A DNA stretch of 64,000 bases, from the NCBI RefSeq assembly GCF_002095535.1, contig NZ_MLJI01000002.1, positions 939,786 through 1,003,785 on the forward strand, given 5' to 3'. A model generated the notes under the pieces. The model ran no database searches and was not told where the DNA came from. It saw nothing but the letters and a program-made list of their open reading frames with translations. Shown here piece after piece: positions 47,431-56,841 of the stretch. The DNA is from Pantoea cypripedii. GTDB taxonomy: Bacteria > Pseudomonadota > Gammaproteobacteria > Enterobacterales > Enterobacteriaceae. A program made the position numbers and the translations under genes. Positions within the stretch are counted from its first letter, which is position 1, and every line of letters begins with the position of its first letter.

Positions 47431-47448
47431 AAAAAAGAAACCTTTTCT
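47431..47448. promoter_or_regulatory. AAAAAAGAAACCTTTT site upstream of PTS set B
   Basis: It lies 84 bp before the set B fused PTS gene and resembles the inverted repeat at 38930 upstream of set A. It may be a common operator. This is inferred from similarity only. Confidence 0.3.
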
Positions 47449-47668
47449 GGAAAATAGTGACCTGATTATGAATTTGTGACAGTTGTCATATTTAGCAGAT
47501 GTCGGTGTATCCCTGATCTTTTGTTTTTATTATCAATAATTTCTTCGGGTCGAAGGACGGGTTTGAGGCCCAGGTCACAATTTTTAAGAAATGAGGGTGG
47601 AGTAGGGAGGAGAAGTGAGGATGCCCCCTGCCTTCCGCAGCAGGTGGCACCCCTCTGGTAAAACACGA

Positions 47669-48280
47669 TTAATACTTTATGTCGTGTTTATTGTGGCTCA
47701 CGCCAGACTGGATAATGGCCTGTTTGGCATTTTTTACGCCCAGTTTTTTTACAATGTTTCCCATATGGAACTTGATGGTGCTTACTGATATTTCGAGAAT
47801 ATCGGCAAGTTCCGGATAGGTTTTGCCAGTGCGGCACCAGTGTAGTATTTCTGATTCTCGAGTAGATAAAGGTGTTATATCCGGTTTTTCTGCTGCCTGC
47901 TTCGAAGTGAGAAATATGTCATGTATATAAATTAACAATCCCTGTATCTCATCTTTGTGTCGGGCGATGTTGTTTTTAGTCTCACCCTCCATTAGTTTGT
48001 TAATATATAGAGATAATACAGCCACGTTATTATTCTGGTCGTGCAAAATAAATGCATGACCACAATAAATATTTGTATTTTTCAGTGGATTGAAAATGTT
48101 TTTGGCTGTTCATTTGTTATCTGCCTTTATATTTCCCCCCCAGGGGAATGGTGTGATTCGTTTCAGCGCGTTAATAATTACGGGGTCTATGGTTTGCCAT
48201 TTATTGTCAAGCTAGTTATCGACCATGATGTCAGGGAAATCGCTAATGATCATCATATTATTAGTGTTGTTTTTATTCTA
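47669..48280 (-). pseudogene. LuxR-type quorum-sensing regulator, decayed
   Basis: The intact C-terminal 125 codons hold a LuxR helix-turn-helix (STRESEILHWCRTGKTYPELADIL, then SVSTIKFHMGNIVKKLGV). Reading upstream in the same frame gives recognisable autoinducer-domain sequence: MMIISDFPDIMVDN, stop (48212-48214), then LDNKWQTIDPVIINALKRIT, PFPWGGN, then a stop at 48110-48112, then IYCGHAFILHDQNNNVAVLSL. Order and motifs match EsaR/ExpR-type regulators. Further upstream the frame is lost in AT-rich sequence. Two in-frame stops make it a pseudogene, though a C-terminal fragment might still be translated. No luxI-type gene is in the window. Confidence 0.75.
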
Positions 48281-48460
48281 TCACTCCATACATATAATTT
48301 ATCTTGCTATACCTATTTATCTCTATATCTATAATGTTATTTATATGTTTTTATGGTCTAAACAAAGTCCGTTTCGCATTTTAAAATTTCTTTTCCCTCT
48401 GATTTTGAAAAACTATTTAACTTAGTCTCGTACAAAGCATTTGCAAGCAATTTCTAACTT

Positions 48461-48979
48461 TTATCTGAAACTCCACTGTACAGTAATGACAAACACACTG
48501 GGGATGATGATGCCGGTTTCGATACCGAAATAACTGGTGAAGTTGTATTGAAAGCCATGATAGATATAGGGAGAGAAGCCGATGCCGGTGGCCTTTTTGA
48601 AATCATGATAGGACCCATGATCGCCACAGTTTTTGAAGGCATCGAAGAAAAATTCACCGGTATAACCATATACCCCTTTGAAAACCCAGCCATTATCCCA
48701 GTCTTTCCAGTCTCTCCTCACACCCATAGCCAGACAGCGATCGTCGAAGCTGTTTTTCATCGTTCCGATGAGAATACTGTATTTTGAGTCTTCTGAAAGT
48801 TTACGTTCGACAGAGAAGAAATTATTTTCGAAGTTTTCTGTGTATTGGCCGTGATTTCCCGTCAGATGGTAAACAAAGGAACCTGTATTGATAGAATAGA
48901 GATTTATCTCGCTGGCCTGACTCATGAAAGCCATAACCAATAAAAAAAGTACCAGGTACTGGTTTATTGTCTTAAGCAT
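48461..48979 (-). CDS. Hypothetical exported protein, possible outer-membrane barrel
   Basis: About 172 residues. Residues 1-23 are a signal peptide (MLKTINQYLVLFLLVMAFMSQASE). The rest is rich in aromatic residues with alternating beta-strand pattern (GWVFKGVYGYTGEFF; FSPYIYHGFQYNFTSYFG) and ends VFVITVQWSFR, close to the aromatic C terminus of outer-membrane barrels. I do not recognise the family. The ATG at 48979 is chosen because it begins the signal peptide; the longer upstream frame is less plausible. Confidence 0.55.
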   Translation of the reverse strand: MLKTINQYLVLFLLVMAFMSQASEINLYSINTGSFVYHLTGNHGQYTENFENNFFSVERKLSEDSKYSILIGTMKNSFDDRCLAMGVRRDWKDWDNGWVFKGVYGYTGEFFFDAFKNCGDHGSYHDFKKATGIGFSPYIYHGFQYNFTSYFGIETGIIIPSVFVITVQWSFR

Positions 48980-49323
48980 TTTGATGTCCGATTTAATTAT
49001 GGTTGTCAGAACGCAGCACGAGAAAAATAAGACAAAATAAGGCAGGAAAAGAGACAGGGAACCTTCCCTTAATGCAAAGAGGAGTCTGGTCAGGAAGCGA
49101 AGCAATACAAGACAACTTTGCGAATGGCGACATGTATTGGAACCTTATACTGACTGCAAATGCTTTATAAACAAAGCATTACAGTGTCTGTGCCACAGCC
49201 CCAGAGTTTCACGTTAATGTGTGGGACTACCGTAAACAAGCATAGTCTATTTTTTCTACTGTGCCGTGTCGCTTGCAGGTCATCACAACCGGGTTATGTG
49301 TAGCAATTTTGATGTGCCCCAAA

Positions 49324-49959
49324 TTATGTATCAATCTCACATGAATAAACGGGAACCGACCGGGTCGTACCGGTGAGATTTTCGAAGACTTCGGTTTCAA
49401 ATGTCCTGATCCTCATGCCTTTTTTGCGCAAACTCAGCACATCTGCCGCGATACGCTGTGAGCCAAACCAGAATAATCCGTCCAGCGCCGATACAGCCAG
49501 ACCCTCTTCCAGTGCCTTTTTAAGACGTTCACGCGGCGCTTTCAATTCTCTGGCGATTTGTTGGTAAGGGGCTGCGGTGATACCCGCTGAATCTACCCGC
49601 CGGATACGGGTTGTTAGCCGGTACTGAAATTCATCCGGCATGTTGCTCAAGTCCGATTTTACGCTCCAGATGCAACCGAAACGTTTACCGTTGAAGGTGG
49701 CACTTTTGCGGGTAATCTGAAGTTCATCACGTAATCCGGCAATCAGCTGCGGAGTTCGCACCAGCAACAGCCGGAAAGGCAGCTCAAAACTGGTGACGTA
49801 ATCCAGATTCAGTAATGCAATACGGAGCCGCTCTTCAGCTCCAGCCCGTAACTGACGACACTCATCCAGTACCTCTTCCCACTGCCGGGTACGGGCAGGC
49901 GATTCGTTGAGTTCCATGAAACTGTACTTTTCTATTTGATACTCTATCCGTTTCACCAT
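49324..49959 (-). CDS. Hypothetical protein with basic C-terminal winged-helix-like region
   Basis: About 211 residues, cytoplasmic, no signal peptide. Residues 1-60 are helical and charged (PARTRQWEEVLDECRQLRAGAE). The C-terminal part, SQRIAADVLSLRKKGMRIRTF followed by ETEVFENLTGTTRSVPVYSCE, resembles a winged-helix segment. I cannot assign a family. The ATG at 49959 has AGGAAAG upstream; a GTG at 50010 would add 17 residues. Confidence 0.45.
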   Translation of the reverse strand: MVKRIEYQIEKYSFMELNESPARTRQWEEVLDECRQLRAGAEERLRIALLNLDYVTSFELPFRLLLVRTPQLIAGLRDELQITRKSATFNGKRFGCIWSVKSDLSNMPDEFQYRLTTRIRRVDSAGITAAPYQQIARELKAPRERLKKALEEGLAVSALDGLFWFGSQRIAADVLSLRKKGMRIRTFETEVFENLTGTTRSVPVYSCEIDT

Positions 49960-50115
49960 CGCTGTACACTTTCCTGGGGCTGGTGTGAGTTGGGCAAATG
50001 ATTTTGACACACTTTGCGCTTATGTTTCGCCGACGGATGCTTATAAAGTATTTGAACGCCGGGATGAAAGCGGAACTCGGGTCATGGTTGCAGCATGAAT
50101 TATGTAGAGGATTTT

Positions 50116-51015
50116 ATGAGCACGAGCAATCTTTATCTATTACAGCCGCTTGATGGCACCATCATTAAGTTTAATCCTGAATCCGGGGAACAGGCTTCTG
50201 TCATTTCAGGCCTGCGATCTCATCCGGATGGCATTGCCGTCGATGTGCCGAATAACAAGATCTATTGGACCAATATGGGGGAAAACAAGGAGCCTGAGAC
50301 GCTGGAATTTTTCCAGGCTGATGGCAGTGTTGAGACCGCGAACCTGGATGGTTCTGACCGTAAGCGCCTGGTGGAAAATGGGCTTTTTGTCACCGGTAAG
50401 CAGCTTCTCCATGACCGTGAGAACGGGCATCTTTACTGGTGCGATCGTGAAGGGATGCGTGTTTTTCGTTCCAAGGACGATGGTTCGGATCCATCGGTGC
50501 TTATTCAGACGGGACTTTTTCCTCAGGATTCCAGAGACTATACGCGCCATTGCGTAGGCATCGCTATTGATGCCAAAGCTGGTTTTCTTTACTGGACGCA
50601 AAAAGGGCCTCCAAAAGGTGGGAAGGGGCGCATTATGCGCGCATCGCTCACTCTCCCGGCAGGCACAACGGCCTCTACACGCCAGGATATTAAGCCGGTA
50701 ATGGAAAACCTGCCAGAACCGATTGATCTGGAATACGATTTTGCTAATAACCTGATGTACTGGACAGACCGGGGAGATTCGCTGCAAGGGGGAAACACGT
50801 TAAATTGTGCCTCGGTGAAAAATGGCGAGTTTACCCATCATCGTATCCTTGCTACGGGACTGGACGAAGGTATTGGGCTGGCCTTAGACAATCATCGTGG
50901 CGTGATATGGATTACCGACCTAGGTGGCAATTTATGGCAGTACAAACTGAACTCAGATGAACCGCTTAAACGTATCGCCAGCTTTGGCCCGCTGACAGGC
51001 ATTGCTCTTGGCTGA
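50116..51015 (+). CDS. YWTD-type beta-propeller protein
   Basis: A 299-residue protein with LDL-receptor YWTD-like repeats: NKIYWTNMGENK, GHLYWCDREGMRVF, GFLYWTQKGPPKGGKG and NLMYWTDRGDSL occur at regular spacing, each after a blade motif (HPDGIAVDV; GIAIDAKA). This predicts a six-bladed propeller. No signal peptide is visible, so it is probably cytosolic. GAGG lies before the ATG at 50116. Bacterial members are mostly uncharacterised; some relate to lactonases or sugar-binding propellers. Confidence 0.65.
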   Translation: MSTSNLYLLQPLDGTIIKFNPESGEQASVISGLRSHPDGIAVDVPNNKIYWTNMGENKEPETLEFFQADGSVETANLDGSDRKRLVENGLFVTGKQLLHDRENGHLYWCDREGMRVFRSKDDGSDPSVLIQTGLFPQDSRDYTRHCVGIAIDAKAGFLYWTQKGPPKGGKGRIMRASLTLPAGTTASTRQDIKPVMENLPEPIDLEYDFANNLMYWTDRGDSLQGGNTLNCASVKNGEFTHHRILATGLDEGIGLALDNHRGVIWITDLGGNLWQYKLNSDEPLKRIASFGPLTGIALG

Positions 51016-51176
51016 GTCGGTTCGGCTCTATCAGTGATCGGGATCGAACCTGCGTTCAGGCGGGTTCGTTATGAGCAAAACAGGCAGCGATTTCGCTTTT
51101 TGTTGAGACTATTGATTCCTTTACTTTTGGTTATCTTTGAAGAACTTTATTTTTTCTTCTGAAGAGAGCGAGTTGT

Positions 51177-52376
51177 ATGGAAGAGATAGTTATTGTTGAG
51201 CCAGCTTTTTTCAGCCAGTTTCATTGTGTGGGCAGTGCCTGTCCCGACCATTGCTGTAAAGGCTGGGACATTGAGCTTGATGAGCCGACAGTGAATCGCT
51301 ACATAAATAGTGATGAAATTGAAATTCGTAATATTGCCGTGGAAAATATCATCACAACAAAAAAGAGTCAGAGTAGCTGGGGGAAGATTCAATTAAAAAA
51401 CAATGGTGACTGTACTTTTCTTGATGAAGACCGCTTATGCAAAGTGCATAAATCTCTGGGGGAAAAAGCGCTAAGTACCACTTGCGCGATTTATCCCCGC
51501 CTTTATGCAAGCTATAAATATGAAATCAGAAGTAACCTGACGTTATCTTGTCCCGAAGCAGCGAAGAGACTCTTAACTAACCTTGGCGCGATGCTCTACA
51601 GCGAAAGAGTCAAACTCAGCCCCGAAGCGATTAATGCACCTGATATTCGCCAGGAAGATCGCCTGCTCAATCTGATGTGTTCGAATATTATGGTCAGTTG
51701 CGGTATGGCAATCGAAGAGGGCTTTTACGGTATCATAATGCTGCTTCTTTATCGCGATAAACTGGCAGAGAGCGATGATCTGTATGAAAGTTTGTTAAAT
51801 TATTTTGAGGATATCCAGGCGGCGATTCAAAACGGCCAGATAAGAAAAAACATTGAAGAATTAATCCCGGATTATCAGCTGCAATCCGTGCTACTTCTGC
51901 GACTGCAAACGTATCTGAGCACAAAGTATGAAGGGCGCGGCGGTGCGACCTTACGAAAATATTCTCAAAAATTAATTGAGTTGCAGAACAAAGTCATTGA
52001 AGAAAATGATGTCTTGATACCCATGCAGCGGCTAAATAAAATCTGGCAAGAGAAAGCAGTGCCGTGGCTACAGAATCGCCCCGAACTGCTCAGTAACTAT
52101 ATCCAGTACCGCATGTATGAGGATTTTTTTCCGGTGAAAAACGGAAGGGAACCTTTTACCAATCTTTATTTTTTGATGTCAGAATGGTTTCTGTTGAAAT
52201 GGCTTATTGCTGCATCTGTTGAGCTTAACAGCGATTTCAATGAAGACGATGTGATTAATATCATTTATAGTTATCATGGTATTACCAGACATAACAAATA
52301 CGCGGAAGATGCTTTTTTGGCAGAGATTGAAGAGGTGAAGCCCAAAGATGATTTTTCACTGGTGTATCTGTTGTAA
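51177..52376 (+). CDS. fliB: Flagellin lysine-N-methylase FliB
   Basis: A 399-residue protein with the cysteine-rich start of FliB: FHCVGSACPDHCCKGWDIELDE, then GDCTFLDEDRLCKVH, then STTCAIYPR and LSCPEAAKRLL. FliB methylates lysines of flagellin in Salmonella and related bacteria, using a metal cluster bound by these cysteines. The length is normal. No flagellin or other flagellar gene lies in the window, so it is away from its usual partner, which may be elsewhere in the genome. Confidence 0.85.
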   Translation: MEEIVIVEPAFFSQFHCVGSACPDHCCKGWDIELDEPTVNRYINSDEIEIRNIAVENIITTKKSQSSWGKIQLKNNGDCTFLDEDRLCKVHKSLGEKALSTTCAIYPRLYASYKYEIRSNLTLSCPEAAKRLLTNLGAMLYSERVKLSPEAINAPDIRQEDRLLNLMCSNIMVSCGMAIEEGFYGIIMLLLYRDKLAESDDLYESLLNYFEDIQAAIQNGQIRKNIEELIPDYQLQSVLLLRLQTYLSTKYEGRGGATLRKYSQKLIELQNKVIEENDVLIPMQRLNKIWQEKAVPWLQNRPELLSNYIQYRMYEDFFPVKNGREPFTNLYFLMSEWFLLKWLIAASVELNSDFNEDDVINIIYSYHGITRHNKYAEDAFLAEIEEVKPKDDFSLVYLL

Positions 52377-52541
52377 TAGAGTACATCACCCTGAGTGGCG
52401 TTTTTCAGGATGCTGACGATCTCTAAAAAACGGGAACTTAATGACATCGTTAAAGCCAGTAATACAATACTGATAATAATACTGGCTACCCGAATAAGAA
52501 GTCGTTAAACCGAAGGACATTACAATAATGTCATGTTGCGA

Positions 52542-52697
52542 TCACTTTACAATAGGCTTTTTAATGTTCTCTTCGAGGATTTGTGTGACGTAGTGCATCC
52601 AGCATCGCATACCAAACAGGTCCAGCAGCAGGCTTACCCATAAAAGTCCAACACAAAAGACGAGTATCAGTGCGATATAATAAGGTGTTGCTGACAT
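52542..52697 (-). CDS. Small membrane protein, 51 residues
   Basis: MSATPYYIALILVFCVGLLW, then VSLLLDLFGMRCWMHYVTQI and a lysine-rich tail. One membrane helix (residues 6-27) and a short cytoplasmic end. A strong GGGAGGAAC ribosome site precedes the ATG, which supports translation. I recognise no family. The AT-rich 300 bp between it and the spacer at 52999 show nothing else. Confidence 0.5.
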   Translation of the reverse strand: MSATPYYIALILVFCVGLLWVSLLLDLFGMRCWMHYVTQILEENIKKPIVK

Positions 52698-52998
52698 TTT
52701 GTTCCTCCCAGGGTTTGCAGATTGCTGTCAGATTGTTCCAAATAAATCATTCCACATCAACAATAAATAAAGAGCCTTAAGTCTATTAAAATTATGGGTG
52801 CAGTTAATAATATCATTAATGTTTAGATGGAAATTTAAATCATCAGTTGTGTGTTACAAGTGTATCTAAAATTTACAAGTGACATACATGTCTAGATTGT
52901 AATGCTTTAGTAATTGATTTCATCTTAACCCAGGGCTATAAATAATAAGAAGTCGCATCATAAAACCCCTCCTGAGTGATTAAATTTAAGTAGCACCC

Positions 52999-53010
52999 CT
53001 AGCTAGCTAG
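52999..53010. other. CTAGCTAGCTAG six-frame stop spacer, third copy
   Basis: Identical to the 12-mers at 14402 and 22849. Directly after it begins the second half of tnpB, starting with the same 33 nt that end the first half at 14369-14401. Confidence 0.75.
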
Positions 53011-53523
53011 AGCGCCTTGCGTTGCTACAGCGTCAATTGAGCAGGAAGAAAAAAGGCTCAAAAAAACCGCGCCAAAGCCCGTTTAAAGGTTGCCCGACTC
53101 CACGCGAAAATAGCTGATTGCCGACTGGATGCCCTGCACAAGGCAACCCGCAGACTGATCAACGAAAACCAGGTTGTCTGTGTTGAATCCTTAAAAGTGA
53201 AAAACATGATCCGAAACCCTAAGCTGTCTAAGGCGATAGCTGACGCCAGCTGGGGCGAATTTGTGCGCCAGCTTGAATATAAAGCTGAATGGACCGGGCG
53301 CTCAGTGGTCGCCATAGATCAGTTTTTCCCTTCGTCAAAACGCTGTAGCGGTTGCGGTCACACCCTGTCTAAACTTGCGTTAAATATCCGGTCCTGGCAT
53401 TGCCCTGAATGTGGCATTGAACATGACCGTGATATTAACGCTGCAAAAAATATCAAAGCTGCCGGGCTGGCAGTGTTAGCCCACGGAGAGGCTGTAAATC
53501 CTGAACCGCTGACTGCGGCTTAG
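53011..53523 (+). pseudogene. tnpB: IS200/IS605 family tnpB, 3' part (cut at a junction)
   Basis: It starts RLALLQRQLSRKKKGSK, then needs one A fewer in the run 53060-53066 to read on as NRAKARLKVARLHAKIADCR. Downstream lie the second RuvC carboxylate in VVCVESLKVKNM, the four-cysteine zinc finger (CSGCGHTLSKL...CPECG) and the third carboxylate in HDRDINAAKNIKAAG, ending PEPLTAA. It completes the half at 13712-14401; all three RuvC residues are then present, so the joined gene would encode a functional-looking TnpB. Confidence 0.85.
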
Positions 53524-53577
53524 GTTAGGCTCTGTGAAGTGGGAATCCTCGCCGTTTACGGCGGGGAGCAGTCAATT
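53440..53577 (+). ncRNA. IS605 right end with hairpin, probable omega RNA 3' region
   Basis: Just after tnpB, CCTCGCCG (53547-53554) pairs with CGGCGGGG (53559-53566) around TTTA, and GAGCAGTCAA follows. Right ends with this hairpin are recognised by the TnpA transposase, and in known systems the guide (omega) RNA of TnpB overlaps the 3' end of tnpB and stops at the element's edge. The 5' limit given is approximate. The guide would be the flank after 53577. Confidence 0.5.
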
Positions 53578-53724
53578 TGCGAGGTACGGGTAACATCACT
53601 CCAGCTGAATGGATTGATTTTGATGCCTGCATCACATTAAAACTACTTTAAAGTCATTTTAGTTATGTGGTTGTTATGGCTTTTATAAGTTGTATGAACA
53701 TTAATTATTACTTTGAAGTAATAA

Positions 53725-53752
53725 ATGGCCTTCTCCGTCTGAAGAAGGCCAT
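53725..53752 (-). terminator. Terminator of the isomerase/transketolase operon
   Basis: ATGGCCTTCT pairs perfectly with AGAAGGCCAT around an 8-nt loop, 8 bp past the isomerase stop. On the minus strand TTTATTACTT follows, a fair T-rich tail. Confidence 0.65.
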
Positions 53753-53759
53753 CATCTTG

Positions 53760-54758
53760 TTATTCGATAGAGCTTAACAGCGCGTTCTGAATGATCTTCT
53801 GCGCCCTGAGTGGGTTCTGCTCAGCCTGGGCGGCCTGTAAGGCGGCGATATCCAGCTTATCCAGCGCGCGATAGATGTGCTTGAGGAAGCGAATGGAGAG
53901 GTTGGCGGCTTCAACGTTGTCTTCGCGGAACGGGAACTGGTCCAGCTGCCACACGCCCTGCCAGTTATTGATCTTAAGCACATAGAAGAATTCGAAGATT
54001 TCCGTCATGTGCACCGTACCCACCACCAGGTCATCATCCCAGCCACGCAGGTTGTCATTGACGTCCATACCAAACAGGCGACCACGATCGATGATCAGCT
54101 GGGCGGAATCGGCAGGAGATTCACCGGCAAACAGCGCATGACCAAAGTCCAGCAGGATGCCGACATTATCCAGCCCGATATCATCGATACCCAGCAAGGT
54201 ACGGGCGGCGGAATCCCAGGTCATTTTTACCCGTGGTTCGCGCGGCTTATATTCGATGGCGAATTTCACATCGGGATTGGCGCTGGCGAGTTCACGCATG
54301 CCATCCACCGCCAGCTTCCACAGGTTCTTATGGTCTACCTGGAAGGGGTAGTCCCAGCCATCCTGTCCGGGCCAGACTTTCACATAATTGGCGCCCAGCT
54401 CACGCACCACTTTGGCCGCTTCGTGCATCAGTTCGAATGCCTGCTGGCGAATGGCCGGGTCCGGGTTGGTAAAGGCACCGCGTGAGAAGCGGCGCAGGTA
54501 GATTTCGGGGGTGACGCCGATGGCTTTCAGTCCGGCGTTTGCCAGCGCTTCTTTGACATCACTGACGCTGACACCTTCCGTGAACGGATAGGGCACATCG
54601 ACGTAAGATAAATCTTCGACGGTTCCGGCGATACGTATCTGCTCCAGCGTACTCAGCGCCGGGCCGTAACCATCCACCGCATAACGATCGACATAGTTGG
54701 CAAAGTGCCACAAACCGGCACCAAATTTCGGGTAGGTATAGGTATTCATTTCAGACAT
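53760..54758 (-). CDS. Xylose isomerase-like TIM-barrel protein, candidate D-apiose isomerase
   Basis: A 332-residue protein of the sugar isomerase/epimerase TIM-barrel superfamily. Probable metal-binding segments are [31 protein letters not shown] and [37 protein letters not shown] opens it, as in L-rhamnose/xylose-type isomerases. It is last in an operon with split transketolase subunits and a glycoside hydrolase. D-apiose isomerase belongs to this superfamily and is known beside such transketolases, so that role is plausible but unproven. The AAGGAG site lies one base from the first ATG; ATG 54749 is a possible start. Confidence 0.65.
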   Translation of the reverse strand: MSEMNTYTYPKFGAGLWHFANYVDRYAVDGYGPALSTLEQIRIAGTVEDLSYVDVPYPFTEGVSVSDVKEALANAGLKAIGVTPEIYLRRFSRGAFTNPDPAIRQQAFELMHEAAKVVRELGANYVKVWPGQDGWDYPFQVDHKNLWKLAVDGMRELASANPDVKFAIEYKPREPRVKMTWDSAARTLLGIDDIGLDNVGILLDFGHALFAGESPADSAQLIIDRGRLFGMDVNDNLRGWDDDLVVGTVHMTEIFEFFYVLKINNWQGVWQLDQFPFREDNVEAANLSIRFLKHIYRALDKLDIAALQAAQAEQNPLRAQKIIQNALLSSIE

Positions 54759-54804
54759 TCTCCTTAACAGACTGTAATTTTTTTGTGAGGTAAGAGGATG
54801 ATAT

Positions 54805-55746
54805 TTATTGCTGCAACAGGGTTAATGCGCTGCGTCTGACGCTGTCGGCATCAATGCCAAGACGCTCCCGCGTGGTCTGGCGATCGCCCGCGATAGCGTA
54901 TTGTCCATCTGCCACCCCTAAGCGTTTCAGGCGGGCACAGGAGCCATTTTCCGCCAGTACCTCAGCAACGATACTGCCGACGCCACCATTGATGTTGTGC
55001 TCTTCCACCGAAATAACGCAGGGAAGATGAGCCATGGCCGCGGCCAGGGCAGACTTATCGCAGGGACGAATGGATGACAGAGAAATCACCGTGGCCGAGA
55101 TGCCGAGATCGCTTAATTGTGCCGCTGCAGCAACAATCTCGTGGACTGCCGACCCCAGTCCCACCAGCGCGATATCCTCGCCTGCTCGCAGTACATCAAC
55201 CTTGCCCGGTGCGAACTGGTAACTGTCGTCGTGTAAGATCGGCAGTTCTTTTCCATCGAGGCGGATATAAACCGGGCCGACATGACGCAGCGCGTAATCA
55301 ATAATCTGGCGGCACTCCTGCAGACAGGAAGGGGCATAAATTTCGATGTTGCCAAAGCCACGCATCACCGCAATATCATCGGTACTGTGATGGGTACTGG
55401 CCAGCGGGCCATAGCTGGCTCCGGCGTTAAGACCAAACAGTTTGACGTTGGTATTGTTGTAGCAGACGTCGACCTTGATCTGTTCATTGGCGCGTGAAAT
55501 CAGAAAAGGTGCAGCGTTGCAGGTTGCGGCCACCTTTCCGCCCAACGCCAGACCAGCGGCGGTGCCTACCAGCGACTGTTCAGCAATCCCGACATTGATG
55601 AGGCGGTCGGGAAACGCCTGGATAAACGGGCTGATTTTGGCGGTGGATGTTGAATCCGCCACGACCGGCACCAGGTCGATACCTGCGTTAACCGCATCGA
55701 TAAAGGCTTCAACCATAACGGTTGCCAGGTGCTTTTTCTCACTCAT
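54805..55746 (-). CDS. Transketolase C-terminal subunit (AptB-like)
   Basis: A 313-residue protein holding the pyrimidine-binding and C-terminal domains of a split transketolase: [42 protein letters not shown] (the catalytic glutamate) and [21 protein letters not shown]. The start at 55746 overlaps the N-terminal subunit gene by eight bases. Split transketolases of this kind include the AptA/AptB pair that cleaves apulose-4-phosphate in D-apiose catabolism. The neighbouring isomerase and hydrolase support, but do not prove, that role. Confidence 0.75.
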   Translation of the reverse strand: MSEKKHLATVMVEAFIDAVNAGIDLVPVVADSTSTAKISPFIQAFPDRLINVGIAEQSLVGTAAGLALGGKVAATCNAAPFLISRANEQIKVDVCYNNTNVKLFGLNAGASYGPLASTHHSTDDIAVMRGFGNIEIYAPSCLQECRQIIDYALRHVGPVYIRLDGKELPILHDDSYQFAPGKVDVLRAGEDIALVGLGSAVHEIVAAAAQLSDLGISATVISLSSIRPCDKSALAAAMAHLPCVISVEEHNINGGVGSIVAEVLAENGSCARLKRLGVADGQYAIAGDRQTTRERLGIDADSVRRSALTLLQQ

Positions 55747-56569
55747 CTTGCAGCTCCTCCAGCGCCAGTTTGATCTCATCACCTTTCGGGACCCGGTGAT
55801 GCCACTCCGGTTTGCCCTGAATAAAGGAAACCCCGTAGCCTTTTTCCGTGTTGGCAATTATCACGTTAGGTTTGCCATTGGCGGGCAGCGATTCCAGCGT
55901 GGAGACCACGCTGTGCATATCGTTGCCCTGACATTCTGTGACGTTCAGACCAAACGCCTGCCACTTGGCGGCAAGCGGGTCGGTATTCATGATGTCCCGG
56001 GTTGCCCCTGCCAGCTGGAGTTTGTTTTTGTCATTGATGATGATGAGGTTATCCAGCCCGTAGTGCGCGGCAGCCAGGGCGGCCTCCCAGTTGCTCCCTT
56101 CTGCCAGTTCGCCATCCCCGGTCACGACAAAAATCTTCCTCGGATTGTTGTCCTTCTTTGCTGCCAGGGCGATACCAACCGCCACCGGTAAACCATGTCC
56201 GAGTGCGCCGGTATTCAGCTCAATGCCAGGCGTTTTGTGGCGCACCGGATGGCCGGGCAGATGGGAATCGGCATGCTGGTATGTGGGTAACCATTCTGGC
56301 GGGATAAACCCGGCTTCGGCCAGTACGCAGTAGTAACCGCCAACGGCATGGCCTTTCGACTGGATATAGATGTCACGCGTCGGGTCATTGAGCCGGTCAG
56401 GGGCACAGTTCAGGACACGAAAGTAAAGTGCGGTCAGGATTTCGACCTGCGACAGATCAGCACCCGTATGGCCGCCAGCCGGGCTATTGGCGTTTAGCTC
56501 AATGATCCGACGGCGTATCGCACGTGCTTTTTTTTGCAGGTCGCTGACCTCAAATGCGAACGGATTCAT
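55739..56569 (-). CDS. Transketolase N-terminal subunit (AptA-like)
   Basis: A 276-residue TPP-binding half of a split transketolase: GGHTGADLSQVEILTALYFR, YIQSKGHAVGGYYCVL and the TPP motif GDGELAEGSNWEAALAAAHYG through INDKNKLQLAG. It pairs with the subunit encoded at 54805. AGGAG precedes the ATG. Two palindromes, GAATATTTATTC and GAATATATATTC, lie within 110 bp upstream, so this gene may have its own regulated promoter even though the hydrolase gene upstream is on the same strand. Confidence 0.8.
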   Translation of the reverse strand: MNPFAFEVSDLQKKARAIRRRIIELNANSPAGGHTGADLSQVEILTALYFRVLNCAPDRLNDPTRDIYIQSKGHAVGGYYCVLAEAGFIPPEWLPTYQHADSHLPGHPVRHKTPGIELNTGALGHGLPVAVGIALAAKKDNNPRKIFVVTGDGELAEGSNWEAALAAAHYGLDNLIIINDKNKLQLAGATRDIMNTDPLAAKWQAFGLNVTECQGNDMHSVVSTLESLPANGKPNVIIANTEKGYGVSFIQGKPEWHHRVPKGDEIKLALEELQDE

Positions 56570-56598
56570 GACACACTCCTGAATACAAATTCTTTATT

Positions 56599-56610
56599 GA
56601 ATATTTATTC
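56599..56610. promoter_or_regulatory. Palindromic operator upstream of split transketolase genes, site 1
   Basis: GAATA-TT-TATTC, a perfect palindrome in its 5-bp arms, 30 bp before the AptA-like start. It matches sites at 56676, 59723, 59741 (one mismatch) and 60044 (one mismatch), so it is probably bound by one local regulator. Confidence 0.5.
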
Positions 56611-56675
56611 TATGGGGTAACAATAAATCACCGGACGTACTCAGACGTCAGATGACGTTGCATTTAATCGTCATT

Positions 56676-56687
56676 GAATATATATTC
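56676..56687. promoter_or_regulatory. Palindromic operator upstream of split transketolase genes, site 2
   Basis: GAATA-TA-TATTC within the 14-bp perfect palindrome TGAATATATATTCA (56675-56688). Exactly the same 14 bases occur at 59722-59735 before the GPH symporter gene. The rest of the 272-bp gap (56570-56841) shows nothing else. Confidence 0.55.
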
Positions 56688-56841
56688 ATGATCGATTTAA
56701 TATTCATAATTGTGATGGTTTTCTGTTCTGCCAGCTATGTAAGCCGCACGGAAATGGGATTCGAATCACATTTATTTCTCAGGGCGATTAAATATTCAGG
56801 GGGCCGGTGGAAATCCAGACAGCGCGCCTGCTGGTGGGTGA

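Noticed and set aside
48041..48334. Plus-strand open frame of 97 codons
   Set aside because: The minus strand here carries recognisable LuxR autoinducer-domain sequence; the plus frame is low-complexity, AT-rich and unlike any protein.
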